This document shows, piece after piece, positions 18,027-27,226 of a stretch of 64,000 nt of DNA (the stretch's first letter is position 1; every line of letters begins with the position of its first letter). Source of the DNA: GCA-2706205 sp964215955 (GTDB taxonomy: Bacteria > Bdellovibrionota > Bacteriovoracia > Bacteriovoracales > Bacteriovoracaceae); the NCBI GenBank assembly GCA_964215955.1, contig CAXPDR010000038.1:1-64000 (forward strand), in the 5' to 3' direction. The translations under genes and the position numbers were made by a program. The notes beneath the pieces were generated by a model. The model saw nothing but the letters and a program-made list of their open reading frames with translations, had not been told where the DNA came from and made no database searches.

Positions 18027-18848
18027 ATGAATCAATTTAAAAGATTTTACATATTCACAGGTAAGGGTGGTGTTGGAAAAACAACCACTGCCCTTGCCTT
18101 TTGTCGTCTTCTTAAAGAAAAAAATAAAAAACATCTATTTGTAACGCTAGAAAATAATAAACTAGAAAGTGAAACCAAAAGTAGCTCCCTTGCGATAAAA
18201 AGTGCTATGGAACTTGGCATTTCCTCTGAAGAATTAGAACTTGAAACCTCAGTCAAAGGCTATATAGCCAAAAAACTTGGCTCCGAGACGATTGCAAAAT
18301 GGATAGTTAAAACACCATTTTTCCAGTCTTTAATAAATATGATTCCTGGTTTTTCTTATGTGATTTACTTGGGATATCTTCTAGAAAAACTAATAAATGA
18401 CCCGGATCTTATCATAGTCTTAGACTCTCCTTCCTCAGGTCATGCCTTAACCATGTTAGAAGCAACCAAGAATTTCAATAAAATCTTTGAAGGCGGAGTG
18501 GTCTACGAGGATACTAAGCTGATGCTTGAAACATTGATTCAAAAAGATTTTACCCATGTGAATATAATTACTCTTCCCACCCTTTTGGCCATAAATGAAG
18601 CCAATGAGTTAAAGGAGACAATATTAAGCATTGATCCAAATTATGCGGTTGGAATAACTTGCAATAATTGCTTAGTAGGCTTTGACTCAGATAATCATCC
18701 AGAGTTTCTAAAAAATAAAATCAAAAATGAAACAACGGCCTTAAATTCATCAACAGATAAAACTGTAAAAATGATCCCTCACAGTCTAGCAAAAGATACC
18801 CTAGACTTAACAAAAGACCTTGTACCTTCCATGGAAAGTTTAGTATAA
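18027..18848 (+). CDS. ArsA-like ATPase, first of a tandem pair
   Basis: A 273-residue P-loop ATPase of the ArsA/GET3 subgroup of SIMIBI proteins. The deviant Walker A FTGKGGVGKTTT is at residues 10-21 with its signature lysine intact. The switch II equivalent reads IIVLDSPSSGHALTMLEA, like the D-x-P-x-G-H block of ArsA. It is shorter than ArsA A1 domains and lacks the C-terminal part. With the next gene it probably forms a heterodimer. No arsenic pump gene is nearby, so arsenite export is not supported. The gene starts 10 bp after the beta-barrel gene. Confidence 0.8.
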   Translation: MNQFKRFYIFTGKGGVGKTTTALAFCRLLKEKNKKHLFVTLENNKLESETKSSSLAIKSAMELGISSEELELETSVKGYIAKKLGSETIAKWIVKTPFFQSLINMIPGFSYVIYLGYLLEKLINDPDLIIVLDSPSSGHALTMLEATKNFNKIFEGGVVYEDTKLMLETLIQKDFTHVNIITLPTLLAINEANELKETILSIDPNYAVGITCNNCLVGFDSDNHPEFLKNKIKNETTALNSSTDKTVKMIPHSLAKDTLDLTKDLVPSMESLV

Positions 18849-18872
18849 AGGAAGCTTTAACATAGGGTAATA

Positions 18873-19952
18873 GTGAGTTTAAAAGCTAAGAAATTCGAAA
18901 TCTTTAGTGGAACTGGTGGCGTTGGAAAAACGACCTTGGCCACTTCCAGGGCAATAGATATTGCAAGACAAGGTAAAAAAGTTTTGCTGATTACAATTGA
19001 CCCTGCCAAAAGATTGCGTGAACTTCTAAATATTTCCTTAGAAAAAGCTGGTGAAGTCAGTCATATCCCTAATCCCTTTCCTGACAAAGATGAAAATCTA
19101 GAACTTTATGTAGAATTAATGAATCCTACAACGACATTCAAAAGAATTGCTCAAGACAGTAATGCAGAGGATGTCTTAGATAATAGAATTCTTAAAGTAT
19201 TAACTAGACCATATGGTGGATTGAATGAAATTCTTGCCATTGTAGAACTAAACATCCAGCTTAATACAAATAATTTTGATGTTATTGTTCTTGATACACC
19301 TCCAGGAGGTCATTTTTTAGACTTTTTAGACAGTGTTGAACGAATTCGAATTTTCTTCGATCAATCTTTTATTGAAATTTTTCAGCATCTTGGAAAAAAA
19401 GTAGAAAACACTGGCGCAGCTAACATAGGAAAGCGAATGATGAACTTTGTCGTTTCCAAGGGAATTAAAAAGCTCCTTAGTTACTTAAATAAAGTAACCG
19501 GTGACAAGTTCGTTGAAGATTTTATTGATGCCATTATTGCCATTTATAGAACTAAATCATCTTTTCTTAATGCCTTAAACTTACAAGAAGATCTTAAAGA
19601 CTCAGCGAAAGCGAATTGGTATCTTGTAACCAGTGTAGAACAAAACAAAATTAATGAAGCACTTGATTTAAAAGATAGAGCCAAAGGAATGATTACCGAA
19701 AACAGTTTTGTTGCTTTAAATAAGTGTCTTGAAAAACAGTTACAAACTTGGACGCCAGAAGGAAAAAACAATGACCAAGAGTTAAAGGAATCGCTGCTTA
19801 GACGAGAATCTGAATTAAAAACCAATTTAAAATCAAATTTTAATAATATACTTGAATTTCCAGAAATTTTTGAAGTCTCACCGTTAAAACATGTAGAGCA
19901 GTTATCACAAATCTGGACAAGTATAGAAGTATCAGGAGAACAACATGGATAA
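18873..19952 (+). CDS. ArsA-like ATPase, second of a tandem pair
   Basis: A 359-residue ArsA/GET3-type ATPase starting at GTG 18873. The Walker A reads FSGTGGVGKTTL, so the signature lysine of the deviant Walker A (GKGGxGKT) is replaced by threonine. Switch II reads IVLDTPPGGHFLDFLDS, close to the ArsA D-T-x-P-x-G-H-x-L motif. A C-terminal helical region (200-359) is present, unlike in the first copy. The asymmetric pair suggests a heterodimer with one regulatory subunit. The stop codon overlaps the next gene by 8 bp. Confidence 0.82.
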   Translation: MSLKAKKFEIFSGTGGVGKTTLATSRAIDIARQGKKVLLITIDPAKRLRELLNISLEKAGEVSHIPNPFPDKDENLELYVELMNPTTTFKRIAQDSNAEDVLDNRILKVLTRPYGGLNEILAIVELNIQLNTNNFDVIVLDTPPGGHFLDFLDSVERIRIFFDQSFIEIFQHLGKKVENTGAANIGKRMMNFVVSKGIKKLLSYLNKVTGDKFVEDFIDAIIAIYRTKSSFLNALNLQEDLKDSAKANWYLVTSVEQNKINEALDLKDRAKGMITENSFVALNKCLEKQLQTWTPEGKNNDQELKESLLRRESELKTNLKSNFNNILEFPEIFEVSPLKHVEQLSQIWTSIEVSGEQHG

Positions 19953-20988
19953 ATTTAAAGACACTAACATTCTTTCAGCAATCGGAAACACTCCGATTAT
20001 CAGACTAAACTCTGTCACAAAGGATATAGAATCAGAAATTTACGTAAAGCTTGAATATATGAATCCAGGTGGATCAATCAAAGATAGAATGGGTGTTTAT
20101 ATGTGTCAGGAAGCCGTGAGAAAAGGTGACCTCAAACCTGGTGGAACGATAGTTGAATGTACCTCTGGAAATACGGGTGTGGGTGTTGCTTTATTTGCTA
20201 ATACTTATGGATATAAATGCGTATTTGTAATGGCAGATAAACAGTCTCAAGAAAAAATTGATAACTTAAAAGCATTTGGAGCCAAAGTAATTATCTGCCC
20301 TACAAATGTTGAACCAGAAGATCCCCGTAGTTATTATTCAGTAGCTGCAGCTTTAGCAAAACTTCCTAACTCTTTTGTTCTCAATCAATATGCAAATGAA
20401 GCAAATATGCTTTGCCACTATAATCAAACTGGTCCTGAAATTGCTGAACAAACAAACTGTGAATTTGACACCTTCATGGCATCTGTCGGAACAGGTGGAA
20501 CTATTTCGGGGATTGGAAAGTTTTTAAAAGAGAAAAAGCCCTCTATGAAAGTTATCGGTGTCGATTGTAAAGGATCAATCCTGGCCCATTATAAAAAGAC
20601 AGGCGAAATGGGTGAAGCTCATAGTTATGTTCTTGAGGGAATTGGAGAAGACTTTTTACCAGAAAATGTTCATTTCGATACAATTGATGACTTTGTTACT
20701 GTTGAAGATGAAGAATCTTTTCAAATGACAAGAAGACTTCTTAAGGAAGAAGGTATTTACGCTGGAGGATCTTGTGGCTCGGCAGTTGTTGGCGCCATAA
20801 GATATGCTAAAACACTCGATAAGCCAGAAAAGATATTAACCATTATGGTTGATTCAGGAAACAGATATGCTGGGAAAATTTATAATGATGCATGGATGGC
20901 CTCACATAATTATCAGGTCGATACATCAAGAGATGATCTTGATCAAACAATCTTAGGAATTATTGGAGAAAATGGAAGGTTAGTATAA
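19945..20988 (+). CDS. Cystathionine beta-synthase (PLP enzyme, no CBS domains)
   Basis: A 347-residue fold-type II PLP enzyme. The PLP lysine is in GGSIKDRMG (about residue 44), the phosphate loop is TSGNTGVGVAL, and the C-terminal serine-type motif is GGSCGSAV. It matches cystathionine beta-synthase more than cysteine synthase in the blocks CPTNVEPEDPRSYYSVA, GVDCKGSILAHY and LEGIGEDFLPENV, which parallel the human enzyme (PTNARFDSPESH, GVDPEGSILA, EGIGYDFIP). The regulatory CBS domains are missing, as in many bacteria. It would condense serine with homocysteine; the lyase gene follows with one shared base. Confidence 0.85.
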   Translation: MDKFKDTNILSAIGNTPIIRLNSVTKDIESEIYVKLEYMNPGGSIKDRMGVYMCQEAVRKGDLKPGGTIVECTSGNTGVGVALFANTYGYKCVFVMADKQSQEKIDNLKAFGAKVIICPTNVEPEDPRSYYSVAAALAKLPNSFVLNQYANEANMLCHYNQTGPEIAEQTNCEFDTFMASVGTGGTISGIGKFLKEKKPSMKVIGVDCKGSILAHYKKTGEMGEAHSYVLEGIGEDFLPENVHFDTIDDFVTVEDEESFQMTRRLLKEEGIYAGGSCGSAVVGAIRYAKTLDKPEKILTIMVDSGNRYAGKIYNDAWMASHNYQVDTSRDDLDQTILGIIGENGRLV

Positions 20989-22133
20989 TGAAAAAGAAAA
21001 TGAATATTGCAACAAAAGTCATTCACATGGGTGGAGAGCCTGATAAAGAAACTGGAGCTATAATGCCTCCTATTTTTCAAACTTCGACCTATGTTCAATC
21101 TAGTCCTGGAAAACATTCAGGTTATGAATATACAAGAAGTCATAACCCAACAAGAACAAGGTTAGAAACCAACCTAGCAAGTCTTGAGAATGCCAAGCAT
21201 GCCCTAGTGACAGCTTCAGGCTTAAGCTGCATGAGTCTTATGATGCAGGCATTACCAAAAGGATCAAATATTCTTTGTGGTGACGATGTTTATGGCGGTA
21301 CTTATAGACTTTTTACTACTGTTTATAACGAAAGACATAACATTAAATTCATTGATACAACTGATTTAAAAACGGTAAAAAAAGAATTAACATCGGATAT
21401 TGACTTAGTCTGGCTCGAGACACCAACAAACCCAATGCTTAAGATTACTGATATCAAGAAAGTTTGTGGTCTAGCAAAAAAAGCAAAAGCTCAAGTTGTA
21501 GTTGATAACACTTTTATGAGTCCATATTTTCAAAACCCAATCGACTTAGGTGCTGATCATGTTGTGCATTCTATGACAAAATATATCAATGGACATTCAG
21601 ATGTTGTTGGTGGATGTTTCATGACCAATGACAAAAAGTTTTATGATAAGGTTTGGACTCTTCAAAACTCTATTGGCCCAAGCCAATCTCCATTTGATTC
21701 ATGGTTAGTTTTAAGAGGTATTAAAACGTTAGCGATTAGAATGGAAGCCCATCAAAAAAATGCAATGAAAGTTGCAAAATACCTTGAGGCCCATCCAAAA
21801 GTAGAAAAAGTTGTCTACCCAGGGTTAAAATCACATCCACAACACTCCATTGCAAAAAGGCAAATGAATGGTTTTGGTGGAATGATCACGTTCTTTTTAA
21901 AAGGTGATTTGAAGAAATCTAAAAAATTCTTGGAGAAAGTAAAATTATTTGCTCTTGCTGAAAGTCTTGGAGGTGTTGAATCTTTAATTGAGCATCCAGC
22001 AATTATGACCCATGCATCAGTTCCAAAGAAAATCAGAGAAGAATTAGGGATCCATGATAATTTAATAAGATTATCCGTCGGTATTGAAAACGTAGATGAT
22101 TTGATTGCTGATTTAGAGAGTGCTTTTAAATAA
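20988..22133 (+). CDS. Cystathionine gamma-lyase / Cys-Met PLP family enzyme
   Basis: A 381-residue member of the Cys/Met metabolism PLP family. It begins IATKVIHMGGEPDKETGAIM and has the YTRSHNPTR substrate motif, the PLP region VWLETPTNPML, the Schiff-base lysine in SMTKYINGHSDVVGG and the ending LIRLSVGIENVDDLIADLE. The pairing with cystathionine beta-synthase points to cystathionine gamma-lyase and thus the reverse transsulfuration route from homocysteine to cysteine. Cystathionine gamma-synthase cannot be excluded from sequence alone. It is the last gene of the plus-strand unit. Confidence 0.85.
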   Translation: MKKKMNIATKVIHMGGEPDKETGAIMPPIFQTSTYVQSSPGKHSGYEYTRSHNPTRTRLETNLASLENAKHALVTASGLSCMSLMMQALPKGSNILCGDDVYGGTYRLFTTVYNERHNIKFIDTTDLKTVKKELTSDIDLVWLETPTNPMLKITDIKKVCGLAKKAKAQVVVDNTFMSPYFQNPIDLGADHVVHSMTKYINGHSDVVGGCFMTNDKKFYDKVWTLQNSIGPSQSPFDSWLVLRGIKTLAIRMEAHQKNAMKVAKYLEAHPKVEKVVYPGLKSHPQHSIAKRQMNGFGGMITFFLKGDLKKSKKFLEKVKLFALAESLGGVESLIEHPAIMTHASVPKKIREELGIHDNLIRLSVGIENVDDLIADLESAFK

Positions 22134-22142
22134 ATATTTTAT

Positions 22143-22174
22143 GAATAGAAGAGTTTAAATAAACTCTTCTATTC
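22143..22174. terminator. Bidirectional hairpin between convergent genes
   Basis: GAATAGAAGAGTTT (22143-22156) pairs perfectly with AAACTCTTCTATTC (22161-22174) around the loop AAAT. It fills the gap between the lyase gene and the convergent exported-protein gene. There is no long U-run, so it may act as a Rho-independent pause or a 3'-end stabiliser for both. Confidence 0.65.
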
Positions 22175-22175
22175 A

Positions 22176-24755
22176 CTATTCTTCACTTTCTAAAATTCTC
22201 TTTTTCAAATAAACTTTTACTTCTCTACTCAAACGCATACCCTGATCATTAGTTATTTCAAAAAACATATTATGTGCCTGATCTGGAGTAAGGTTCTCAT
22301 CTAATCTAATTTGAGAAATATATTCACCATCAGTATTTAAAATCATATTCTCAAAACCTATCACCTGTTGGGTAACCATTTCTTCCCTATTTCCACCAAA
22401 TGGAACAAGAGTAAACTTACCATTAATTTTTTTACGATCCTGAATTCCATAATATAAATTTTTATAAACTAAAAGTATGTCAGGAGCACAAGTATTATAA
22501 GTAATTTTAAGTGACTTAATCCTTGAATGAAAAATAGCATCTAATTCAGAACTAATACTTTTTCTAATTTCTTTGTTTTCTACATCATACTTTTTCCCAT
22601 TCGTATCGGCTAAAACTGATTCCAACTGTGGAAGATCTAATATATAGGTAAATCTAACGTTATCTGAAGAAACACCCCCAGCCAGATTTGCTAATAAAGA
22701 TTGATATAACCCCATTTTATTTAAGTCTTCGAATATATTTAGAGCTTGTTGTAATCGACCTGATTCTCTTATCGTATTTTGAAAATCGATTACCGATTCT
22801 GCAACTTCTTTTGCTATCCTATAGTAATTATAACAATACATAGACTCATAAGCTTCGATACCCTTTCCATTTCCAACAATTCCACTTAGCTCACTATACA
22901 GAGGATCATAACCTTCGGTAATGTCTAAGAGTTTTATCAAGCTTGAACACTCTTTATACTCTCTAGAGTTTCGCTGCTTGCGAGTTGTCTTAACTGGTGC
23001 ACCGGTTATAGGTCTTGCACTATCCCAAGCTTTATGAAACTTTGGTGCAAAAACATTCTCGGCATTTTCTCCAAAAATGAGTTTTGCTAAAGTATGATAA
23101 ATCTCCTCCTCACTGGCATCAATAATTCTATCAATATGTTTCTTTGAAAAACTTAAATTTGTATAAAGATTTATTCTATCATCTTTTTCATACTCAACTT
23201 TTTGAATTTGCTCTCTATGCCTAGAATTCAAATCTTGTAATGTTGTCATCTCCATAAATTCTAAAACATCGCTCTTATGATCATTATCGGCAAACCTATT
23301 AAAATAAGAGCATTCAAGATTCATTGAAGAATTATCTTCAACAACCATCATAGAGTTAGAAAATATTTTAACATTACATTCAAACTTCCTATCGACTTCA
23401 GGAATTCCCCAAAAAGAAATCATATTTTTAAACTCATTTTTTAAAAATCTTTCACCATTTACATAGGTATATTCATCGTAACTAATAGTTTCACTTTTCT
23501 TATAATTTCTTTTTTCGAGCTTAAAAACATTTGATAGTGGAAACTTAACTAAAAATTTATCATCGTCACCATCACTATCTCTATAAACAGGAGAAAAAGT
23601 TTTGACATCATCTCCATAAGAAGCCGTTTCCATTAATACATCATCATGAAGAAAGTATTCAGACCAATATGCTGATTTTAAAATTTCTTTAAAAAACTTA
23701 ACCCCGTCCCCTTCTGGATCATTGATATCAATTTCAAATTTCTGTAAAAGGGATTGCTGCCTAAAATCATCGGCACTCCATTCACCAAAATTCAGCTTTA
23801 AAATTCCCAAAAGCTTTGGTCTAATTCTAAATATTTCAGTTTCATTACCAGAAAGAACTGTATCTTCGATCTCTACCATAACCTTATTTAAACGCATTTT
23901 TTTAAATGAAATCGTTCTAAATGCTCTCCGATAATGGGCATAAGTCGGTGATATAAAATTAAATAAATCAATCTTAATTCCACCAGGCTTTAATCCATAA
24001 AAAGTCGTATGTTCAACTACATCGCCAATCGCTAAGTTATTACTATTCTCATAAAAAACGGTATGATCTAAAGGTATTCCTAACATACTATGAAGTTTTA
24101 AAGGAGATAATGGATCTTTTGCATATTCTAATTTTTTCTCAGAATTTACGATTTTTTTAAGCCCACTTCCCAGTTTTTGAGAGAAAAAATCAACAGCTTT
24201 ATCGTAGTATTTTAAAAAAGTACTTTTATCTCTATACTCACAAGCAGCATCGTAAAATTGTTTTCCTCTTGCTGTTTGTAAGTCTATTATTCGTTTGTAT
24301 ATTTCACATGGAGGGGCTTGAAAATTTGGATAACTTGAACCCGAATGAACTAAACTGACCCCGGCATTTCCCTCAGCGAAAAGATAAGGACCCTCTTTTT
24401 TTCCAGCAAACTCAACATCTAACTTGTTCTGAACTTTTAGAGAAAATAAATCTTCTGAAGTAATTGTACCGTTTTTAGGCCTAGGTTGATGATCCCTTAC
24501 AGATCTTGTAAATCTAAATTTAAAATCCACAATAGGCGAAATACCAAATTCAATCTCGGGCAGGAGCTTATCAAATAAGTCATCCTTTTTCTGTATTTGC
24601 TTTACGAGCTCTCCTCTAAGTCCATCTGACCAAGAATCTCTCCAGTGGCTTTTACCGATTTCTCCTAGAACAACCTCTTCACAAGCATTTTGGGAAAATC
24701 CACAATTACTGTATAGAAAAAGTACACATGTTAAAATTTTAATCAATTTTTTCAT
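22176..24755 (-). CDS. Large exported protein of unknown function
   Basis: An 859-residue protein with a Sec signal peptide (hydrophobic LIKILTCVLFLYSNCGFS, cleavage near residue 22). I do not recognise the family. The N-terminal half is rich in strands and includes FDWEV-like barrel/periplasmic segments, VEHTTFYGLKPGGIKIDLFN and a DSDGDDDKF acidic loop. A helical region follows (450-620), then a C-terminal domain with RMSREVK-like turns and a KKRILESEE end. It contains scattered cysteines (about ten). A periplasmic or surface location is likely. It lies downstream of the 242-residue exported-protein gene with a 74-bp gap. Confidence 0.7.
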   Translation of the reverse strand: MKKLIKILTCVLFLYSNCGFSQNACEEVVLGEIGKSHWRDSWSDGLRGELVKQIQKKDDLFDKLLPEIEFGISPIVDFKFRFTRSVRDHQPRPKNGTITSEDLFSLKVQNKLDVEFAGKKEGPYLFAEGNAGVSLVHSGSSYPNFQAPPCEIYKRIIDLQTARGKQFYDAACEYRDKSTFLKYYDKAVDFFSQKLGSGLKKIVNSEKKLEYAKDPLSPLKLHSMLGIPLDHTVFYENSNNLAIGDVVEHTTFYGLKPGGIKIDLFNFISPTYAHYRRAFRTISFKKMRLNKVMVEIEDTVLSGNETEIFRIRPKLLGILKLNFGEWSADDFRQQSLLQKFEIDINDPEGDGVKFFKEILKSAYWSEYFLHDDVLMETASYGDDVKTFSPVYRDSDGDDDKFLVKFPLSNVFKLEKRNYKKSETISYDEYTYVNGERFLKNEFKNMISFWGIPEVDRKFECNVKIFSNSMMVVEDNSSMNLECSYFNRFADNDHKSDVLEFMEMTTLQDLNSRHREQIQKVEYEKDDRINLYTNLSFSKKHIDRIIDASEEEIYHTLAKLIFGENAENVFAPKFHKAWDSARPITGAPVKTTRKQRNSREYKECSSLIKLLDITEGYDPLYSELSGIVGNGKGIEAYESMYCYNYYRIAKEVAESVIDFQNTIRESGRLQQALNIFEDLNKMGLYQSLLANLAGGVSSDNVRFTYILDLPQLESVLADTNGKKYDVENKEIRKSISSELDAIFHSRIKSLKITYNTCAPDILLVYKNLYYGIQDRKKINGKFTLVPFGGNREEMVTQQVIGFENMILNTDGEYISQIRLDENLTPDQAHNMFFEITNDQGMRLSREVKVYLKKRILESEE

Positions 24756-24829
24756 TCTTTTCTCGTCTTTTTACTGTTTTATTAAAATTTAATGCAATTC
24801 AAAGACCAAAATAAAATGAAAAAATATAT

Positions 24830-25522
24830 TTAAAAGGATTCTGTACTTGGGGGCGTATAATCTTCTATTAAAGGTTCATCTACTGAAGGCTCCTCCATTA
24901 GTGAGTCTTCATTTTTCTCAACCAGTGGTTCAGGCTTTAAAGCTTTCATCTGTTCGATCTTTTTAAGAGATTGAATTCTTTCAAATTCAGCTTTTACCTT
25001 TGCAAAATCACCATAAATATTGAGTGGTTCTTCATACTTTGAGAAAACATATCCATCTTCTAAATAACGACCTAAGAGTAGGAAGCTACAATATACCTGC
25101 CCATGAGCAGTTTTAAGCTTTTCTCTTTCACCTTCAGCATAAATAAGTCCATAATCTTGCATGGTAGTGGCCAGTTCATTCCACTCTTCACAAAATTCAG
25201 TACTCTTTGATCCTGAACACTTATTTACCCTTTTGTGAACCGATGGGGTTCCTTTTGAAGTTAATTTAATATGAATAGGTTCTCGACAAACATCAACTTT
25301 CCATGTGGTTTCGAGAACTTCTTTAAACATGACTTCAACTTCACATTCCTTTTTTGAAACCACGAGTTCACTTTTCAATAAACCAAAATACTTTCCTTCA
25401 TTTGCAATTCTTGTAGAGAAAGTATCATTTAAACAAGTTTTCGAATCAAACTTATTTCCATAAGCGCTTAAACTAAAACCGTAAATAAGTAAAATATTAA
25501 AACTATATTTGAACCATGACAT
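24830..25522 (-). CDS. Exported protein with acidic proline-rich tail
   Basis: The open frame begins at 25558, but the probable start is the ATG at 25522 (MSWFKYSFNILLIYGFSLSA), 9 bases after GGAGG; an ATG at 25528 is only 3 bases away from that site. This gives about 230 residues: a signal peptide, a compact domain with six or so cysteines (KTCLND, KKECEVE, VDVCREP, NKCSGSKSTEFCEEW, VYCSFL), and an acidic Pro/Glu tail from about 190. It overlaps the 3' end of the SpoIIE-like gene by 20 bp. I do not recognise the family. Confidence 0.65.
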   Translation of the reverse strand: MSWFKYSFNILLIYGFSLSAYGNKFDSKTCLNDTFSTRIANEGKYFGLLKSELVVSKKECEVEVMFKEVLETTWKVDVCREPIHIKLTSKGTPSVHKRVNKCSGSKSTEFCEEWNELATTMQDYGLIYAEGEREKLKTAHGQVYCSFLLLGRYLEDGYVFSKYEEPLNIYGDFAKVKAEFERIQSLKKIEQMKALKPEPLVEKNEDSLMEEPSVDEPLIEDYTPPSTESF

Positions 25523-26612
25523 TTTCATGTACCTCCAAAATGATTGATGATGCATCATGAGCTAAAAAGTTTTTCTCCGATTGCTTTCTAAGCTGGAAAT
25601 AAATTTCATCCAGTATATCCAATCCTTTAACTTTATTATTTCTCACGAGTTCTTCAATTAAGAACTTAGGATTCGAGTTACTCCAATTAGCAACAAACCC
25701 AGGTGAATTAAAAAGTATTCTTTCACCTCGTTCTAATTCAAAATCAAAACGAGCTGCCTCTATATCACCATCAATATGACAATTTTTAACAATTTTTTCT
25801 TTCAATTTAGAAGTAAGAAGTTGAAAGTCCCCAAACATATGTCCAACCATCTTCATTGTATTAAAATCAATAATACAAGTCATAAGTTTTAATTCAATTG
25901 GTTTTTTCTTATTCTTATTTAATTCCATTACATCATTCTTAACATCTTCAATAAATTTTACTTCCACATCTTTATTGATTTCATTATCAACCTTAAGAGT
26001 TGAGAAATGTTCTAAAATAGAACTAGAAGCAAGATAAGAAGAACTCGCACTCATGAGAATAAAAACTTTTTGCCCATCAGAATAGGTATCAAAAAATTCT
26101 CCTCCCATATCTTCGCCTGCAGCGTATTTGCTGTAAACAGTAATACCTTTAAAGTCCTCCAACCGCTTTGGAGCGTGTTTTTCATAAGCTTTTTTTACTC
26201 TCAGTAATTGAGTTTCAACTCCACCCATTAAATCTTGGAGTTCAGCACTTAGACTAAGAAGTTGAGACTTAACAATAGTATCTTGTCTTATTGTATCTTC
26301 TAAGAAATTTAACTGATTTCTCAAAACATTTAAGTCTCCACTTTGGTCAATAACCGAGACTGTGTTATCAGTAATATTATTCAATGGGACTTCTGAGGTT
26401 TTAAAAATTATTACAGCCTTCATCTGGCTTAGTTTATCTAAAGCAATTTTGTCCATTTGATTTAAGATAGTATCTTGAACCATTACTAATTCTGAACCTA
26501 AGCCGTTTGCAAGCTCAAAGGTGACTAAGTCAAGTCTAGTTATTCCAATATCATTTATATTATTTTTTTCTAACCAGTCCCTTACCTGACTGCAATCATC
26601 TATTAAAATCAA
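25503..26612 (-). CDS. Degenerate SpoIIE/PP2C-like phosphatase domain protein
   Basis: A 369-residue cytoplasmic protein starting at TTG 26612, which has GGAGA seven bases upstream. Residues 1-110 resemble a receiver-like or coiled lead-in, followed by a helix (120-160) and a domain laid out as SpoIIE: YSKYAAGEDMGGEFFDTYSD is the counterpart of the metal motif GGDFYD, and DASSIILEV is the counterpart of the final DDITLLVL strand. Glu replaces the first metal Asp, and the G-D-x-x-G-H-G loop reads MSASSSY, so catalysis is doubtful. It lies 62 bp downstream of the peptide-maturation operon. Confidence 0.55.
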   Translation of the reverse strand: MILIDDCSQVRDWLEKNNINDIGITRLDLVTFELANGLGSELVMVQDTILNQMDKIALDKLSQMKAVIIFKTSEVPLNNITDNTVSVIDQSGDLNVLRNQLNFLEDTIRQDTIVKSQLLSLSAELQDLMGGVETQLLRVKKAYEKHAPKRLEDFKGITVYSKYAAGEDMGGEFFDTYSDGQKVFILMSASSSYLASSSILEHFSTLKVDNEINKDVEVKFIEDVKNDVMELNKNKKKPIELKLMTCIIDFNTMKMVGHMFGDFQLLTSKLKEKIVKNCHIDGDIEAARFDFELERGERILFNSPGFVANWSNSNPKFLIEELVRNNKVKGLDILDEIYFQLRKQSEKNFLAHDASSIILEVHENVMVQI

Positions 26613-26674
26613 ATTTTATCTCCATTCAAAATTTAATTAATTTTACTTTTATATTTTATTATTAACAAGTCGTT

Positions 26675-27226
26675 TTAGTTATCAGAGTTTATTAAATTAA
26701 ACTCTATAGCACCTGGAATATAATATTCTTTAACAAATCCAAAACTTAATAACCCACTCGGTCCTAAAGAAATTGCACGGTGTTCAACTCCTTTAGGAAT
26801 AAGCAATTCATCCCCTGCTCCTAAGTCGTGAACCAAAATCTTTCCTTCTTTTTTTATCTCAAACCTTTTCTTACCAAACAATAAATGAACAAGTACATCT
26901 CTATCATCACAATGAAATGGAAATGACTTGGCATCTTTATTTGGAGTTAAATAAAGATGAACATCTGTATGCCTTCCAAGCTGAAAAGCCTTTTCAGAAA
27001 TTAAGAGATCAAAATTTTCTAAGTTCTTAACAATAATTGATTTCCCATTTTCAAATGACTTTCTAAGAGTTCTAGCTTCCTCGACAAATGAATTAAAGGT
27101 TAAATCTGCATCATAGCTTTGATCCTCAATAATAAAGAAGCTCTTCCTTTCAAATAAAAGTGAAGAACAAAAGATGTTATCAATTAAATCTTCTCTAAAA
27201 AGGTGCGAATATTTTTGTTTCTTCAT
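26675..27226 (-). CDS. JmjC/cupin-type Fe(II) oxygenase
   Basis: About 183 residues from the ATG at 27226 (the open frame extends to a TTG at 27247). A double-stranded beta-helix is evident: FPFHCDDRDVLVHLLFGKKR gives H105-x-D107 of the facial triad, and PKGVEHRA gives H149, preceded by the G-D-E-L-L-I-P turn typical of Cupin_4/JmjC hydroxylases such as YcfD. The domain is small for that family, which usually has a C-terminal extension. It would use 2-oxoglutarate and O2 to hydroxylate a protein or peptide side chain. It is the last gene of the leftward maturation operon, overlapping the previous one by 32 bp. Confidence 0.65.
   Translation of the reverse strand: MKKQKYSHLFREDLIDNIFCSSLLFERKSFFIIEDQSYDADLTFNSFVEEARTLRKSFENGKSIIVKNLENFDLLISEKAFQLGRHTDVHLYLTPNKDAKSFPFHCDDRDVLVHLLFGKKRFEIKKEGKILVHDLGAGDELLIPKGVEHRAISLGPSGLLSFGFVKEYYIPGAIEFNLINSDN

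Noticed and set aside
18027..19952. Arsenite efflux ATPase
   Set aside because: No arsB, arsD, arsR or arsC is present and the Cys triad of ArsA is not seen.
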